From Tubiluchus corallicola (Eukaryota > Priapulida > Priapulimorpha > Priapulimorphida > Tubiluchidae), in NCBI GenBank assembly GCA_030141605.1, contig JAQGDQ010000017.1, positions 1,026,001 to 1,090,000 on the forward strand: a stretch of DNA of 64,000 nucleotides, read 5' to 3'. The position numbers and the translations under genes were made by a program. Below are positions 1 to 11,016 of the stretch, piece after piece. Every line of letters begins with the position of its first letter. The first letter of the stretch is position 1. The notes beneath the pieces are model-generated. The model did no database searches and was not told the origin of the DNA. It saw only the letters and a list, made by a program, of their open reading frames with translations.

Positions 1-160
1 CAATGAGATTACAACCAGAATATGCTGTTACAAGTTTGACAGAAAAGCTGAGAAGATCAAGTGAGTTAGATCAAGATTCTGGTTGTGATAGCAAGGTCAG
101 AAAAGTGCATGTTAATCAGCGTGCTAGTGAGTCATTGATTCATTTTTAAAACTTAATGGA

Positions 161-163
161 TTT

Positions 164-252
<89 letters not shown>

Positions 253-395
253 AATAATAATAATAATGATGACGATGATGTTGATTTTGATTTTGATTAT
301 AAGGGCAATGATGACGATGATGACGATCACAGAGACGACAACGATGCCAACGACAATGTTGATGTTGATGATGAAGATTTGGTGGCCGTAGTGAG
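161..395 (+). repeat. (GAT)n compound microsatellite
   Basis: A nearly pure ATG/GAT run (about 161-250) passes into AAT units and then an imperfect GAT/GAC/GTT tract. All long open frames here are homopolymers of Met, His or Ile in the different frames, so none is a gene. Confidence 0.95.
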
Positions 396-659
396 AACGA
401 TGCAAACATTCAATTACCTTCTTCTAAATAAAAGTCAAGCGTTGACGGTAGCAGAGATATAATTAGCCAAGCCATGAAGTAAATCATCATTGTTAGTTTA
501 TAGAGAATGAATGCTTCAGTGGGAATGCATGGCCACTGAAAATATAGAGCAGTTATACATTAGCAAAATAACTGTGATTTGTGAATCAACTTGAAATTAA
601 TCATTATTTGCACTAAAATTAATTCTTTCTATTCTAAGTCAGGTAGACCAATTTAATCT
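396..659. other. Intergenic, nothing recognised
   Basis: AT-rich sequence without a supported ORF, RNA gene or repeat boundary. Confidence 0.6.
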
Positions 660-1110
660 TAAAAACACGTTTGACTCGAAATATTGGTCGAGGGACTCGC
701 TCAAATCGAGGTTGTGGATGCCGCCATCTTGAATTTAAGAAGGTAAATCGAAAGTCAGAGTCTGTCAATCGGTGCAGAATTTGTTCTAGTATATGCCTAC
801 TCCCTACAGAGTTTCATAACGATCAGTTGTGAATTGGCGGAGCTTTAGGATTTTCACTAAATAATAATAATAAATGTTGTTATCGCCGCCAAGTTGAGTT
901 CTCAGTGGCAGATCGAAAAGTCGACTCTGTCAGCCAATGTGAAATTCGTTCTAGAATATTTCTGTAAAGTTTCCTGACGATCGGATGCGAACTAGCGGAG
1001 ACTTGGGCTTTTTTTTAAATTTTGTTTTCAAATTTGTTCTATTTTACTCATTTAAAGTTTTATGTCGGTCCGTTGCAAATTCACGGAGATTTGAGTTTTT
1101 TTGAAAACGT
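660..1110 (+). repeat. Three diverged tandem units, noncoding
   Basis: Three successive blocks (about 745-855, 915-1010 and 1028-1105) share the order TTTGTTCTA, then AAAGTTT with a TGACGATCGG-like motif, then GCGGAG or ACGGAG followed by TTGAG and a T-rich tract. The first two also share a GTC..CTCTGTCA block upstream. The copies are heavily diverged, so this is an old local multiplication. Function unknown. Confidence 0.55.
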
Positions 1111-1254
1111 CATTCTTCAAGAGCAGCAACAACAACAACAGTATCTAGAAAAGTAGCGATTTGGGTCGCGCCCTCGACCATAAATCCGGGCATTCAGACA
1201 TTCACTTTGTCCGTCACATTTTTTTCAACTTTGTAACTCCACAAGTATTGAAAT

Positions 1255-1445
1255 ATAGTAACTCCGAAAGTGTTTATCCAATTGAGTTGGAATTTGGTGT
1301 GATGGTTAGACACGGTGTCTTTAGTTCAAGAAAAAAATGGTCACACTTCGTCCGTAAGTTAATTAATTAGAGATTATTGATTAAATTTAAATTGATCCAA
1401 TTCCAAAAGTATTTACCCAATTGAGTTGAAGTTTTGGTATGAAAT
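1255..1445 (+). repeat. Diverged repeat units containing CAATTGAGTTG
   Basis: Two blocks share a core AAAGTRTTTAYCCAATTGAG followed by TTGGWRTTTTGGTRTGA (about 1267-1310 and 1405-1445). A third relative lies at about 2425-2465, on the far side of the possible transposon at 1445-2296, which suggests the array was split by that insertion. No coding potential is seen. Confidence 0.4.
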
Positions 1446-2296
1446 GAGTCCCGGTTCTACCACTAGGCGAACTAGGCAGTTGCCTAGAGCGCCAAGTTTT
1501 AAGGATGCGCCAAATTCTAGAAGCATGTTTTTAATTTTTAAGTTTGCCGTAAGTAAATGCACAACATTTTAATTAAAAACGAAACACATGCGTTATTTTG
1601 CTGTCAAAATGTATGATTCATCAACGCTAGCAAATGTCTTTCAGCGACATTTCACGGAGATATTGTTGACGCACTTTTGTCCGAATTTTGTATTGTATGC
1701 ATAGAGCAGCAGAGCTGTGTAAATACTTATTATAATAATCTAATTATGGCAGACAAACCTGTAAGAATCGAAGTCTCAAGGAATGAATACAAAAAAAGAT
1801 AGATAAAAAAGCTGGCGAGTGGGAGCATTGGATAGCAAAAAGATTCGCTAATGAACTATTCGCAACCAGACCAGAGTTATGGTTGTGAAGGTGATGAGGC
1901 TAGTGAATAGTGGGTGTATAGATGGAAAAGAGGAGTTAGGATTTCAAAAATTTCTGATCAAAAGACTGAGTAAAAATCTAGACTGGAGAAGCAGAAACTG
2001 CAGAAATTTCACTGCTCCTCAAGACTCGCACGTACAGTGAGGTCATAAATTAACTTTCAAATTCAATCTAATCTAAACAAGCTGTAGATAAGTTAATTAC
2101 ACTTAATTAGTACACAATAATACATGTATAAATCAAACAGGCTAACATACAGGTACCATTGAACTTTATTGTAATATTATACATAAAAATTCAACTTTAA
2201 AGGCGTGGTAGGGGCCACGGGGGAAGGGATTGACCGTTGAGGACAGGGCTCTAGAATTGTTTTGCCAAGGTCATCAAACTACCTAGAGCGGGCCCT
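1445..2296. mobile_element. Possible decayed hAT-type DNA element
   Basis: The left edge reads CCCGGTTCTACCACTAGGCG and is followed by CCTAGAGCGCC. The right edge has CTACCTAGAGCGGGCCCTGG. Read inward, the edges are roughly inverted and end in a CAGGGCC-like terminus typical of hAT elements. A short broken reading frame starts at 1746, but I cannot assign it to a transposase. No clean target duplication was found. Confidence 0.3.
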
Positions 2297-3350
2297 GGCT
2301 AAGATGATTAATTGGGATGCTTTCGGATCAAAACAAAAAATTAGTTGAAATTAGTTGGCTAGCCAGTAGCTAATTAATTAGAGTTGTTTTGTTTATTACT
2401 TTTAAATTGAATTAAATCGCTTATTCCGATGATCGAATTGAGTTGAAAGTTGGCGTGATGATTAATCAGGGTGCACTTGGCTTACAACAAAAAACTGTTA
2501 GTATTTCGATACTTAAGGAATTAATTACAGTTGTTTAATTATTTTTATTTATTTATTTATTTATTTGTTAAATACAGGTCTATATTTTATTAATCAAGCG
2601 CGTACAAAATAATATTAGGCCTAACTAATATTAGGTAGTTAGTCACCATGACGACAGGTTACCTGCGAAGTACCAAAGCACTGTTCACTTGGATAATTGA
2701 ACAAAAATCTAGAAAGTTTCAACTGCTTTTTTATATTCATGTTTTTACAGTTAAGTGTAAGCACTTTGAATCTCCACTACTGAGCTGATCACTTCGTATT
2801 TAGTTTCGTAAATAGTACAATGTTACATCAGTTGAATTTCACACAATAATAAGTGTAAATTTGTCTGTATACCGCAAACACTTCAGCAAGTGCAGTCAGC
2901 TGCAATTACGACACTCGATTCGATTACAAGAAACATAACTAGAGCTGCACGTAGGTATGTTCAACACTTTGAAGAAAATAACGCATTAAATTTCAGCTCT
3001 TTTTTACTTTAATGATAGATCTAACAAGACATATTCATATATTAAACACTAATTGCGTATTCGTGCACGCTGTGTGGGGTAAGTCGACACTGTAATGACC
3101 AAAGGTCAATTTAATACAGTCCACGTAAATGTGACTAAGTCTTGCTACGGTTATCAGCTTGAAATGCAATTATGGCAAAGAAACAGCAAATATTTGTCTA
3201 GTTGCCGGCTCATAAGCAACGACTAGTCACTATTATAACTGAAGCGTTTAGGCGATGATGAGTGTAGAAGTCAGTAGGCACTATAAAACTGTCATTAATC
3301 GCTGGCTAGTTATTGGGTTAGTCAAATATTTCCGGCGTCTATTTCTCTCC
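2297..3350. other. Intergenic, no gene seen
   Basis: AT-rich DNA with a short ATTT run near 2540-2570 and one diverged copy of the CAATTGAGTTG-type repeat near 2425-2465. No ORF with recognisable content. Confidence 0.6.
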
Positions 3351-3978
3351 TTAAAGCAAAAACGGACCTAATGTAAAACTATAGGTCAAGACAACCTAAT
3401 ATTTAAAATATTGAAGCCAAACAAACTATGTTTTAAAGAACAACTTACGTAAAACAATTATTACCACACAAACACAGTCTCACGTTCGCACCACTAGTTC
3501 TTCGCTGTTACATGCATTTCGCTATTCGCTAGTTAGACGGGCACTGGCACCTGCATTTCAGAAACACATTGCACAAAAATAGGTGCTGTGCCTCTCAGTT
3601 CAAATGTGTTAGTTTATGACGAACTATACACGTTCGACAGCTCACGCGTGAGCACAGCAGTAAATTTTAAGGTTGAATTTTTATCTTAAAACTTGCCTAG
3701 TTTTAGTGCAATACACTGAATATCTTACAGTAGTACTGTTATTCAATTTTCACTTTTGCAAACACGTGCAACACGCTCATGAAATATTTTTGCTGTTGTA
3801 AAAATTATGTTAGTTTGTGATGTCATCAATAATTGGGCTCGCTCGCCGTTAATCAAATTTTTAATCTATTATTTAATTGTTAGAAACGCTTTTGCAGTAT
3901 CGATTGTGTTAAAATGTATACCTTTTATCGGATTTGAAAATGGGGTGGTATGTGAAAAATCATCCTGTCTTTCTTTAG
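3351..3978 (+). mobile_element. MITE-A copy 1 (full-length TTAA-bounded element)
   Basis: The longest copy (about 628 bp) of a non-autonomous DNA element repeated at 6315-6829, 15538-15906, 18637-19175 and 43623-44074. It begins TTAAAGCAAAAACGGACC. Its 3' end (TCATCCTGTCTTTCTTTA) is the inverted form of the start, which in better copies reads TTAAAGGAAGACAGGATGA. Intact copies carry TTAA at both ends, the target duplication expected of piggyBac-like transposases, although TTAA could also be part of the inverted repeat. It has no transposase; the 74-residue frame at 3807-4031 is element sequence. Confidence 0.8.
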
Positions 3979-5754
3979 CAACGCACAAATCCGAATTCCA
4001 TATTTTCTGCAGTTTTCAATTGAGCAACTAAAACTTGCGCAATTTAAAATTACATTACAATACGGGCACGAAATCAGAACTTTGATTTTCGTCCTAGCTG
4101 GTTAGTGATATTACGGATTCTTGGGTTGACAATAATAAAAAGAGCCATAATAGTAATAATTTGGTTGCGAGTGCTGACTATAGGTCGTTGCACTGGATGC
4201 TGAGTTTGCAAGAACTAATGCGTGGGCGTTCCAATGCGTGTCGTTATGCACAGACATGCGCAGACATGTATCGAGAACAAGAATAAAAATCTGGCACCAG
4301 GTCGAGAACGGGGAATTTATTTTGGTTCCTAGATCTCGCTTATTTCGTGTTTAGCTCAGAAAAGGTGGGAGAGTCGATGTATCAAACTAAATGTTTTATC
4401 TAAAGTTTGTTCTCGAAAGGTATTTTATTAGTGTTTGAAGTCCATTGCAGTGTCACCTGTATATATTTGTAAATAAAAGCAATAAGCAAACGAGTTAAAA
4501 CGACATCATGATGTACTTATTTACATTATCACTTCATATATGACAACACAACATAATAATTTCACAAATAACCTGTAAATAGAACAAAATAATTCACGAA
4601 GTTAACAATTCAATATATCATCATGTGATTCTTTACTCCACTTAGTTTCTATATTACATGAGGAAAACTGGCTCCCTTATGTGGGGATAAACTAACTTCC
4701 CTTTAACTACAGTTAGTACATACTAAGTTAAGAGATAGCTTTGCCTCGACGAGGGGAAAGACCTGCTCAGTCAGCTTTCACAGTCGCCAGGTTTTTCCCA
4801 ACGAGTTATTTCCTGCCTTGGACTTTATACCAGGCCTGTTCATTAAACAATTACATGGTTAATGATGCGATAAGACAGGTTTCCTATATACATACTTCAA
4901 TACTTACACAATAAACCTACAGAAGTAATTATGTAGCACTTCATACAATTATTTATACAGAGCAAATAGTAATTTGCTTACTTCCACGAGTATCCGACAT
5001 AGTGCTTAAATTCTAAGACTACTTAGTAAAAAGGCTCACGCTTGTCACGAAGTTTGTTTTGGTTTCAATGCACTGGCATTGATCTAATTTTCTGAGGCAG
5101 CCAGCCTAGTTGACTCTGATTTGCAGCAGGTTTAGAATCACTGATGGCACTCAATGATTCCATTTAATAACTGCGACACCCTATAAAGGAAAGGAGCCAT
5201 TTGCGTGATATAATTAACAATGCTATCCAGGCTCCAGGTACCAGCAAAAGTAACATAGAATAAATTTAACACTTTACGTTTTGGCCTCTTTTTTCTTTTG
5301 TCTTTTTCTAATTTGTTCAAGTCTATATTTTACTCCTTTTTATTTTTCGTGCCCTTTTCCTTCGAAAAAGAGTTGCGCATTTTGATATTGCCTAAAGTGC
5401 CGTCGTCAGCACTTTAGCAATAAATGTCGTAAAAACGTAAATACACAAACCACAACATAAGATGTTCAAACGTAGAACTGTGTAGACATATAAATTATCT
5501 ATAGGTACTGTTTGTACCCTAATCTATCGCAGCTTTTATAAATCATCTGACTAAGCGTCTCTGTCTCGTTATTTTAAAAAATCACGAAAGAGAAGTGGTG
5601 TTATAACAGTTAAACATCCGTGTGCTGCGCTTCACCTCAACGTTATTCTATACTCAACATTCTGAATAGGTAATTCATTTATTTAACTTAACATGCATCC
5701 TGTTTTAATTGATACGTTTTCTGACGCTTTTATAACACAACAAAACCACATCTT
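3979..5754. other. Intergenic, no gene seen
   Basis: About 1.8 kb of AT-rich DNA. The 60-residue minus-strand frame at 5138-5320 shows no recognisable domain. No tRNA, repeat array or promoter cluster could be supported. Confidence 0.55.
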
Positions 5755-6314
5755 ACCAATGGTTCTGTTTCTCCTGTGTAATTATTATTAGCTGGTCCAT
5801 TAGTTGATTTTTTCAATATAGAAAGCGGGCTGAGATGTTGTGAGGCTGATTGGCGATTTGACTAATTGAGTTTGTTAACTAGCTGGTCGATAAGTTAGCT
5901 AGTTCGTTAACTGATTAGTTCATTGGCTGTTTGCCTGAACCATCCGTTAGTTGGTAGGTTGATTGGTTAGTTACTTGCCAAGATTAGTTCATTTTCTGCC
6001 GCACCATCATAGCGGCACTAAAATGGAAATTCACGAATTGTTTAATTACTTGTGACTAATTTATTCATTCATTTACTGATTTATTCATAAAAGTGAAGCA
6101 AAAGAGTTCTCATTTACCAACTAAGTTAATGTTTATGTAATACATGTACATTTAAAAGGAGGAACGCGAAACCTCGTAAGCACTAGTAGTGCCACAGCAA
6201 AAAGTAAACATCGACAGCGGTGCTGTTAGCCAATATTTTATAATACGACTTGTTTCAGTCATATACTCTAAAATTCAAAATGTATAAAACGCTGCATTTT
6301 TATGAATAGATCAG

Positions 6315-6829
6315 TTAAAGGAAGACACGGTGATTTTTTATATACTATCTCATTTTCAAGTCGAATCGGCATGGCACTAAACATAATGTCAAAGATGACG
6401 TAGATAGCTTGAATTGCATGAGTGTTGATATCAACCGGATCAGTACCTTCTCCATTATACAGCAACGCCCAATGACCTGAAATTAACCGAAATTTGATGC
6501 TGGCATTGAAAATTATCGTACCAGTTAAAGGAAGACAGGATGATTTTTCACATACTACTCCATTTTCAAGGTCGGTACAAGTATACATTTTAACACAATT
6601 AACACTGCAAAAGCGTTTCTGAAATGCAGGCGCTAGTGCCCGTCTAACTAGCAAATGGAGGAATGCATGTAACAGCGAAGAACTAGTGGCGCGAACGTGA
6701 AATTGAGTTTGTGTGGTAATAATTGTTTCACGTAAGTCATTTTTGAAAAAATAGTATGTTTTCTTTCAATATTTTAAAGAGCATATTGTTTTGACCTACA
6801 TTTTAAGATTGGGTCCGGTTTTGCTTTCA
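6315..6829 (-). mobile_element. Composite MITE-A with captured RSL-B exon fragment
   Basis: Read on the minus strand, a MITE-A 5' end (near 6829, AAAGCAAAACCGGACCC) leads through the shortened MITE body to a normal 3' end (6525-6570, ending CTTCCTTTAA). Next come 162 bp of RSL-B sequence (6523 down to 6362), then a second MITE-A 3' end (6361 down to 6315, again ending CTTCCTTTAA). The second end carries TATATAAAAAATCA, as in the 43.6-kb copy, so it comes from a different subfamily than the first. The outer edges are therefore MITE-type and the gene fragment sits between 3' ends. Confidence 0.8.
6362..6523 (-). pseudogene. Captured rolling-stone intron 4/exon 5 fragment
   Basis: This segment matches 19177-19338 of RSL-B over the full 162 bp with about three substitutions. 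It includes the last 47 nt of intron 4 with its AG acceptor and the first 115 nt of exon 5. The translated exon part runs from HWALLYNGEGTDPVD through MPIR and is unbroken, but the frame runs straight into MITE sequence, so the rest of the protein is missing. A 128-residue frame (6654 to 6268) reads through MITE, intron remnant, exon fragment and second MITE end. It is a chimaera of transposon and gene, not a functional rolling-stone gene. Confidence 0.85.
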
Positions 6830-6937
6830 GCATATGTCAGCTTCAAAATTCGAAGACATAGAGATTGCAAAAAACTAATGCTAGCCATTGCTAGGTAGAT
6901 CCAAAAATTTTTTGAATACAGACCTGGTTGACAATTC

Positions 6938-7006
6938 TTTCATTATTTTAAAGAGTAGATTGTTTTGACCTGCAGTTCAAGATTGTGTTCGGTTTTGGTT
7001 TAGTGA
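6938..7006 (-). mobile_element. Extra MITE-A 5' end fragment
   Basis: On the minus strand this reads AAACCAAAACCGAACACAAT, then a CTGCAGGTCAAAACAATCTA block and an AAAATAATGAAAG block, matching the first 65-70 bp of MITE-A. About 110 bp of unrelated sequence separates it from the second, complete 5' end near 6829. Confidence 0.6.
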
Positions 7007-7554
7007 ATGAATAAGTTATTCATAGCCAATTTAACAATCAGATGACAAACAACTATCCACTCAACCTACCAAGAAATGGATAGTTCAATAAAGCCATTCA
7101 ATAAATTAATCAGTTAACGAACTAACCAACTTATCGACCAGCTAATTAACAAACTACTACTACCAGTCAGCCAGACTGCATCTCAACCCGCTCTCTATAT
7201 TGAAATAATCAGCTAATAGCTAATAATAATTACACGGGAAAGAAGGAACCATTGGCAAAAATTCAGTATAAAGGACTTTACTTGTAAATCTTAAATCTTA
7301 AAAATCTTGAAAATGGAGGAGCGTTTACTGCAATTTAAATAATGTTCATTTTTAAACACATTTGAGTGGAGAACAATAACGATTTTTTTACTATTTCTGT
7401 TTATCGTGTTTTTCTGTTTTGCTTCCACCTTATGAAACCATTAGAAGACATACCAATTAAATGTAATCAGGCTGACTCTAACCTGTTAGTTAGACTGTGA
7501 GTTTCAACCGGAAAGATGAATTGTTTTTACGATTTGCAGGCTGCCGAATGAAAG

Positions 7555-10500
7555 ATGAAATGCAAAAAGCACTTCGAACTTTCAAAGTTTTTATTCAGTC
7601 ACTGCGAAGAGCTATGCTTTGGTACATCAAAGGTTTGTCATAACGTGCTTTTATATGATTCTAAGAGTAATTTAACTGTTCACAGTAATAATAACAAAAT
7701 CATTCAGTGATTTTTTTTTACAACGGTGTTTTTTCTTCTTCAGTGGCCATGCATCCATCCAGTCGTATTTCTCTTGTACAGGTTTGCAGCCATGGTTTAT
7801 TTCATAATCTGGATTTTCATGTCGACAAGACCATCTTACTTAGACAACTATCTTTATGAAGGTTTGCATTATGCTTTAGATGAAACACTATTTAAATTAT
7901 GCAAATAGAGTTCTACACGTAAAAATCAGAAGGATTCTCGTTAGACAAAAATGGTTGCCTCTAATGATGTGACATCATTTTGTTAGTTTGTTAGCTGGTT
8001 GGTTGTTAGCTGGCAGGTTGGTTGGTTGGTTGGTTTGTTGCTTTACTGGTTCGTATGTTGGTTGGCTGGCTGGTTGGTTGGTTTGATGGTTAATTGATTT
8101 TTGTGGGTTGTTGGTTTGTTTGGTTTGTTGGGTGGCTTGTTGATTGATGGGCGGATCATTTGTTCGGTTGGTTTTATTTGTCGGTCAACTTATTATGTCT
8201 ATACTGCGCTATTTTCCCATGTATTTGTCTCGCGCTGTTTTGAAGAGACACAATATTTCCGAAAAAAAATATGCGATTGTTAATGCTAATACTTCGTTTA
8301 ATTTCTCTTCCAGACTGGAGAATTGCAACCCGTTAGAGTTCAGCGATTTTATAGATTCGTGTAAGACAGTACTGGATATATCTAGTACGGCCCCATAAGT
8401 GTCTTTGGCCTGATAATCATGTGTTCATCGAGTTGTACCGATCTTACTGAATGTAACTTGATTTGAACTTAAAGCAAAACCGGACGATTGTGTAGACATT
8501 AGTTCAGAATAAAGAATGCTCTAAAATATTGAAAACTACAATAGCTTTTTTAAATCAAAGCTTATATTAAATAACAATTACCTCGGATACTCAAATTTCG
8601 TTAAACTTTCAAAGCTACGCGCGGATCAGTGAATCTACTAAGATTGGCAGCGGTGCCTTTTTGTCACATTCGCGCGGCAGACAAATAGAAGGCGGTACCG
8701 CGATAAGCTTGATCATGAACTGCAGTGTTAGTTTCTGACGTCATATGATGTAAAGCCCATTTTTCGTGAAATCATGCGTTTAAACAGTACTGTAACACTT
8801 ATGCGAATGTGCTTGGCGCGCAAGGGAAGACGCCTGCCATTGCACAATCTGTGGTTAGTTTTTGACGTAAGCAATAACTGTGTTCGGTTGCCGTTAATTA
8901 ACTTTCTAAGCTGATTATTCAAATGCAAGAAACAATTGTTAACTTTTTATGGGCAAGAAATTGTATATTTTGGACAGTAAATTAAAATGAGATTGGGTCT
9001 AAACAATGGTCCGGTCTTCCTTTAAAAGAACTAAAACTAAACTGAACTGAACTGAACTAAACTAAACTATGCTAAATAAAACCTATGACGGTTTTTCAGA
9101 TGAAAGATGGAAGTGGCCTATCTACTTGACGAATATTTCTTTCCTTATTCTCAACATAGACACCGTCATAGCTGCCGCTGTCGCCTTTGCACTTTACCGC
9201 AAAAAGAAAAAAGGTATTGCTACGCCTCTTAAAGCGGTTATATTTTTGGAAAGAACTCTTTATAAATTCGTTCCATATTTTATTTGTAAGTACAATAGAT
9301 CGATAAACAGTTGACAAGAGTCAATGTGACTCTTGTCCTATTGACAACTGGTGTAAATGGAAAAAATTATTGAAGAACAATAGCCTGATATTCAAGCAAA
9401 TTAAACTTTTGCAATTTATAATTTTGTTAGCTGACTTGACAGACGAAGTGGAAAACACTGGCAACAATTTGGTGTGGTATGTGAAGATTCACTGGATTTC
9501 TCACAACATTACGGCTAATTTGGCTTTATTCGTTACCTTAAGTAAGCTGCTACTTTCTACTTTTCACTACTTTTTAACTAATTAATTTTACGTTTTCCTT
9601 ACGGTGTGACCGCTGGTAATTGTAACGTTAAACTAAAAATGCTATAATAAGCGAATGGAGAAATTTTATATCAGTGATGAAGTAGTTTGTTCATTGTTTG
9701 GGTGGCTTTTCAATTCGTTTGTTTCTTTGTTTGTTTAGCTACTTTGTTATTTATTTGTTTGTTTGGTTTGTTTGTTTAGTTGCTTTGTTATTTATTTGTT
9801 TGTTTGGTTTGTTTGGTTGATTGGTATAATGGTTGGTTGGTCGGGCGGTCGGTTAGTCGGTTGGTTGGTGGTTGGTTGGTTGGTTGGTTGGTTTGGTTGG
9901 TTGGTTGGTTATTTAATTTACCGATTGATTTCTTGGTTCAATTGGTTGACTGATGGATGGATTGGTTGATTGATTGGCACACATTGATGCATTTCATTGT
10001 AAGAAATTTGTTTTTTTGGCATGCTATTTTGTAATAATTGTTTCGTATCACTGAATGTACATTGCTTTTTGTGAGAAATAAATCTAGTGTAATCTAATCT
10101 AATCTAATCTAATCTAATCTAATCTAATCTAATCTAATCTAATCTAATCTAATCTAATCTAATCTAATCTAATCTAATCTAATCTAATCTAATCTAATCT
10201 AATCTAATCTAATCTAATCTAATCTAATCTAATCTAATCTAATCTAATCTAATCTAATCTAATCTAATCTAATCTAATCTAATCTAATCTAATCTAATCT
10301 AATCTAATCTAATCTGATCTAATCTAATCTAATCTAGCCTGCTTCTTTTTCCCTTTCTTTTAATTTCTCAATTGTTTTTTGGTTGCTCTTTGTTTGTTTG
10401 TTCATTTATATAATTATATAACTCGTAATTAAACCTAAATTATAAATTTTCTAGCTTACTGGATGGTCATTTTCGATGGTGACGGTACTGATGCTGTTGA

Positions 10501-10912
10501 CATCAACACGCACGCTGTGCAGTCACTCTACATCATCACTGACATAATGATCATCGCCATGCCTATTCGTCTTCAGCACTTCTGGTTGTCCAGCGTGGCT
10601 CTTCTTGCTTACGCGATATTTACTATTATTTATTGGGTAGCCGGAGGAACTGGGGGCTTGGATGCTCAATACATTTATACTATACTGGAATGGGGTAACC
10701 ATCCGGGAAGCGTGACGTTGATGTGTCTCCTTTTTGTAGGCGTCGCGGCTCCTCTTTTGCAGTTGATGCTATTCGTACTTGCTTTTCTGCGAGACTGGCT
10801 TCACAGTAAATTCTGTGGAAAAAGCTGGTCAATTAAAGGAGAAGCCAAAAATGACGTCACTATCGAATCAGGAATTGTCAACCAGGCTGTTGATCAACAT
10901 TCAATAAAGTAA
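7555..10912 (+). CDS. Rolling-stone-like multi-pass membrane protein RSL-A (5 coding exons, 292 aa)
   Basis: Exons 7555-7632, 7744-7861, 9100-9213, 9431-9541 and 10455-10912 join with phases 0,1,1,1 to 292 codons plus stop. Every junction has GT-AG. An in-frame TGA at 7549 fixes the start at ATG 7555, and an acceptor-like GCAG just upstream suggests a 5'UTR intron. The protein shows the rolling-stone pattern: a Cys-rich start, WPCIHPVVFLLYR (from residue 27), RWKWPIYLTN (about 68-77), DINTHAVQ (156-163), MPIR (176-179), IYWVAGGTGG, and a final LRDW before a hydrophilic tail. About six membrane segments lie near 31-53, 73-98, 125-148, 160-177, 183-204 and 226-253. Drosophila rolling stone is needed for myoblast fusion; the role here is unknown. 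AATAAA lies at 11011, about 100 nt after the stop. RSL-B is the downstream paralogue. Confidence 0.88.
7985..8150 (+). repeat. TTGG-rich simple repeat in RSL-A intron 2
   Basis: Imperfect GGTT/GGTTT units with interspersed GTTAGCTGG. The 60- and 84-residue frames over and just after it have no domain content. Confidence 0.8.
8469..9025 (+). mobile_element. MITE-B copy 1 in RSL-A intron 2
   Basis: A 557-bp element bounded by TTAA at 8469-8472 and 9022-9025. The left end reads TTAAAGCAAAACCGGACGAT. The inverted right end reads TTAAAGGAAGACCGGACCAT, so the terminal repeat is at least 18 bp and close to MITE-A's. The interior differs from MITE-A. A second copy lies at 30991-31528. There is no transposase frame. 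It lies 75 bp upstream of exon 3, separated from it by AACTA/AACTG pentamers (about 9030-9073). Confidence 0.85.
9700..9975 (+). repeat. GTTT/GGTT simple-sequence tract in RSL-A intron 4
   Basis: GTTTGTTTG units pass into GGTTGGTT units. A 68-residue Trp/Gly/Val-rich frame over it is a by-product of the repeat. Confidence 0.85.
10091..10335 (+). repeat. (AATCT)49 pentanucleotide array in RSL-A intron 4
   Basis: About 245 bp of almost perfect AATCT with one A-to-G change near 10316. It follows directly on AAATAAATCTAGTG, so it may be the grown tail of a 5'-truncated non-LTR element. The array ends about 120 bp before the exon 5 acceptor. Confidence 0.97.
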
Positions 10913-11010
10913 ATACTTTTTGATCTTTTAATGAATCGTTATTCTTGTTTAATTCATAAACAATTCTGACATTAATCATTTCTTTATCAATCTTTATTTC
11001 AAGATTATAA

Positions 11011-11016
11011 TTAATG
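11011..11016 (+). terminator. Poly(A) signal of RSL-A
   Basis: AATAAA about 100 nt after the RSL-A stop codon; the only such hexamer close behind the stop. Confidence 0.6.

Larger units (their letters stand above)
5755..7258. mobile_element. DNA element with about 230-bp inverted arms, carrying a nested insertion
   Basis: The left arm (about 5755-5990) and right arm (about 7020-7258) are diverged inverted copies. Both contain, in the same order on opposite strands, CCAATGGTT, GTGTAATTATTATTAGC, TTCAATATAGAAAGCGGG, GCTGGTCGATAAGTT and AGTTCGTTAACTGATTA. The ends CCAATGGTT and AACCATTGG mark the outer limits. The roughly 1-kb centre holds the composite MITE-A. No transposase frame is visible. 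It could be a long-TIR or foldback transposon, or an inverted segmental duplication. Confidence 0.55.

Noticed and set aside
124-409. Poly-Ile, poly-His and poly-Met frames over the first GAT tract
   Set aside because: Pure translation of a triplet microsatellite in three frames; no flanking gene structure.
10091-10335. AATCT array as an internal telomere-like tract
   Set aside because: The unit does not match animal telomere repeats (TTAGGG or TTAGG); better explained as a microsatellite.
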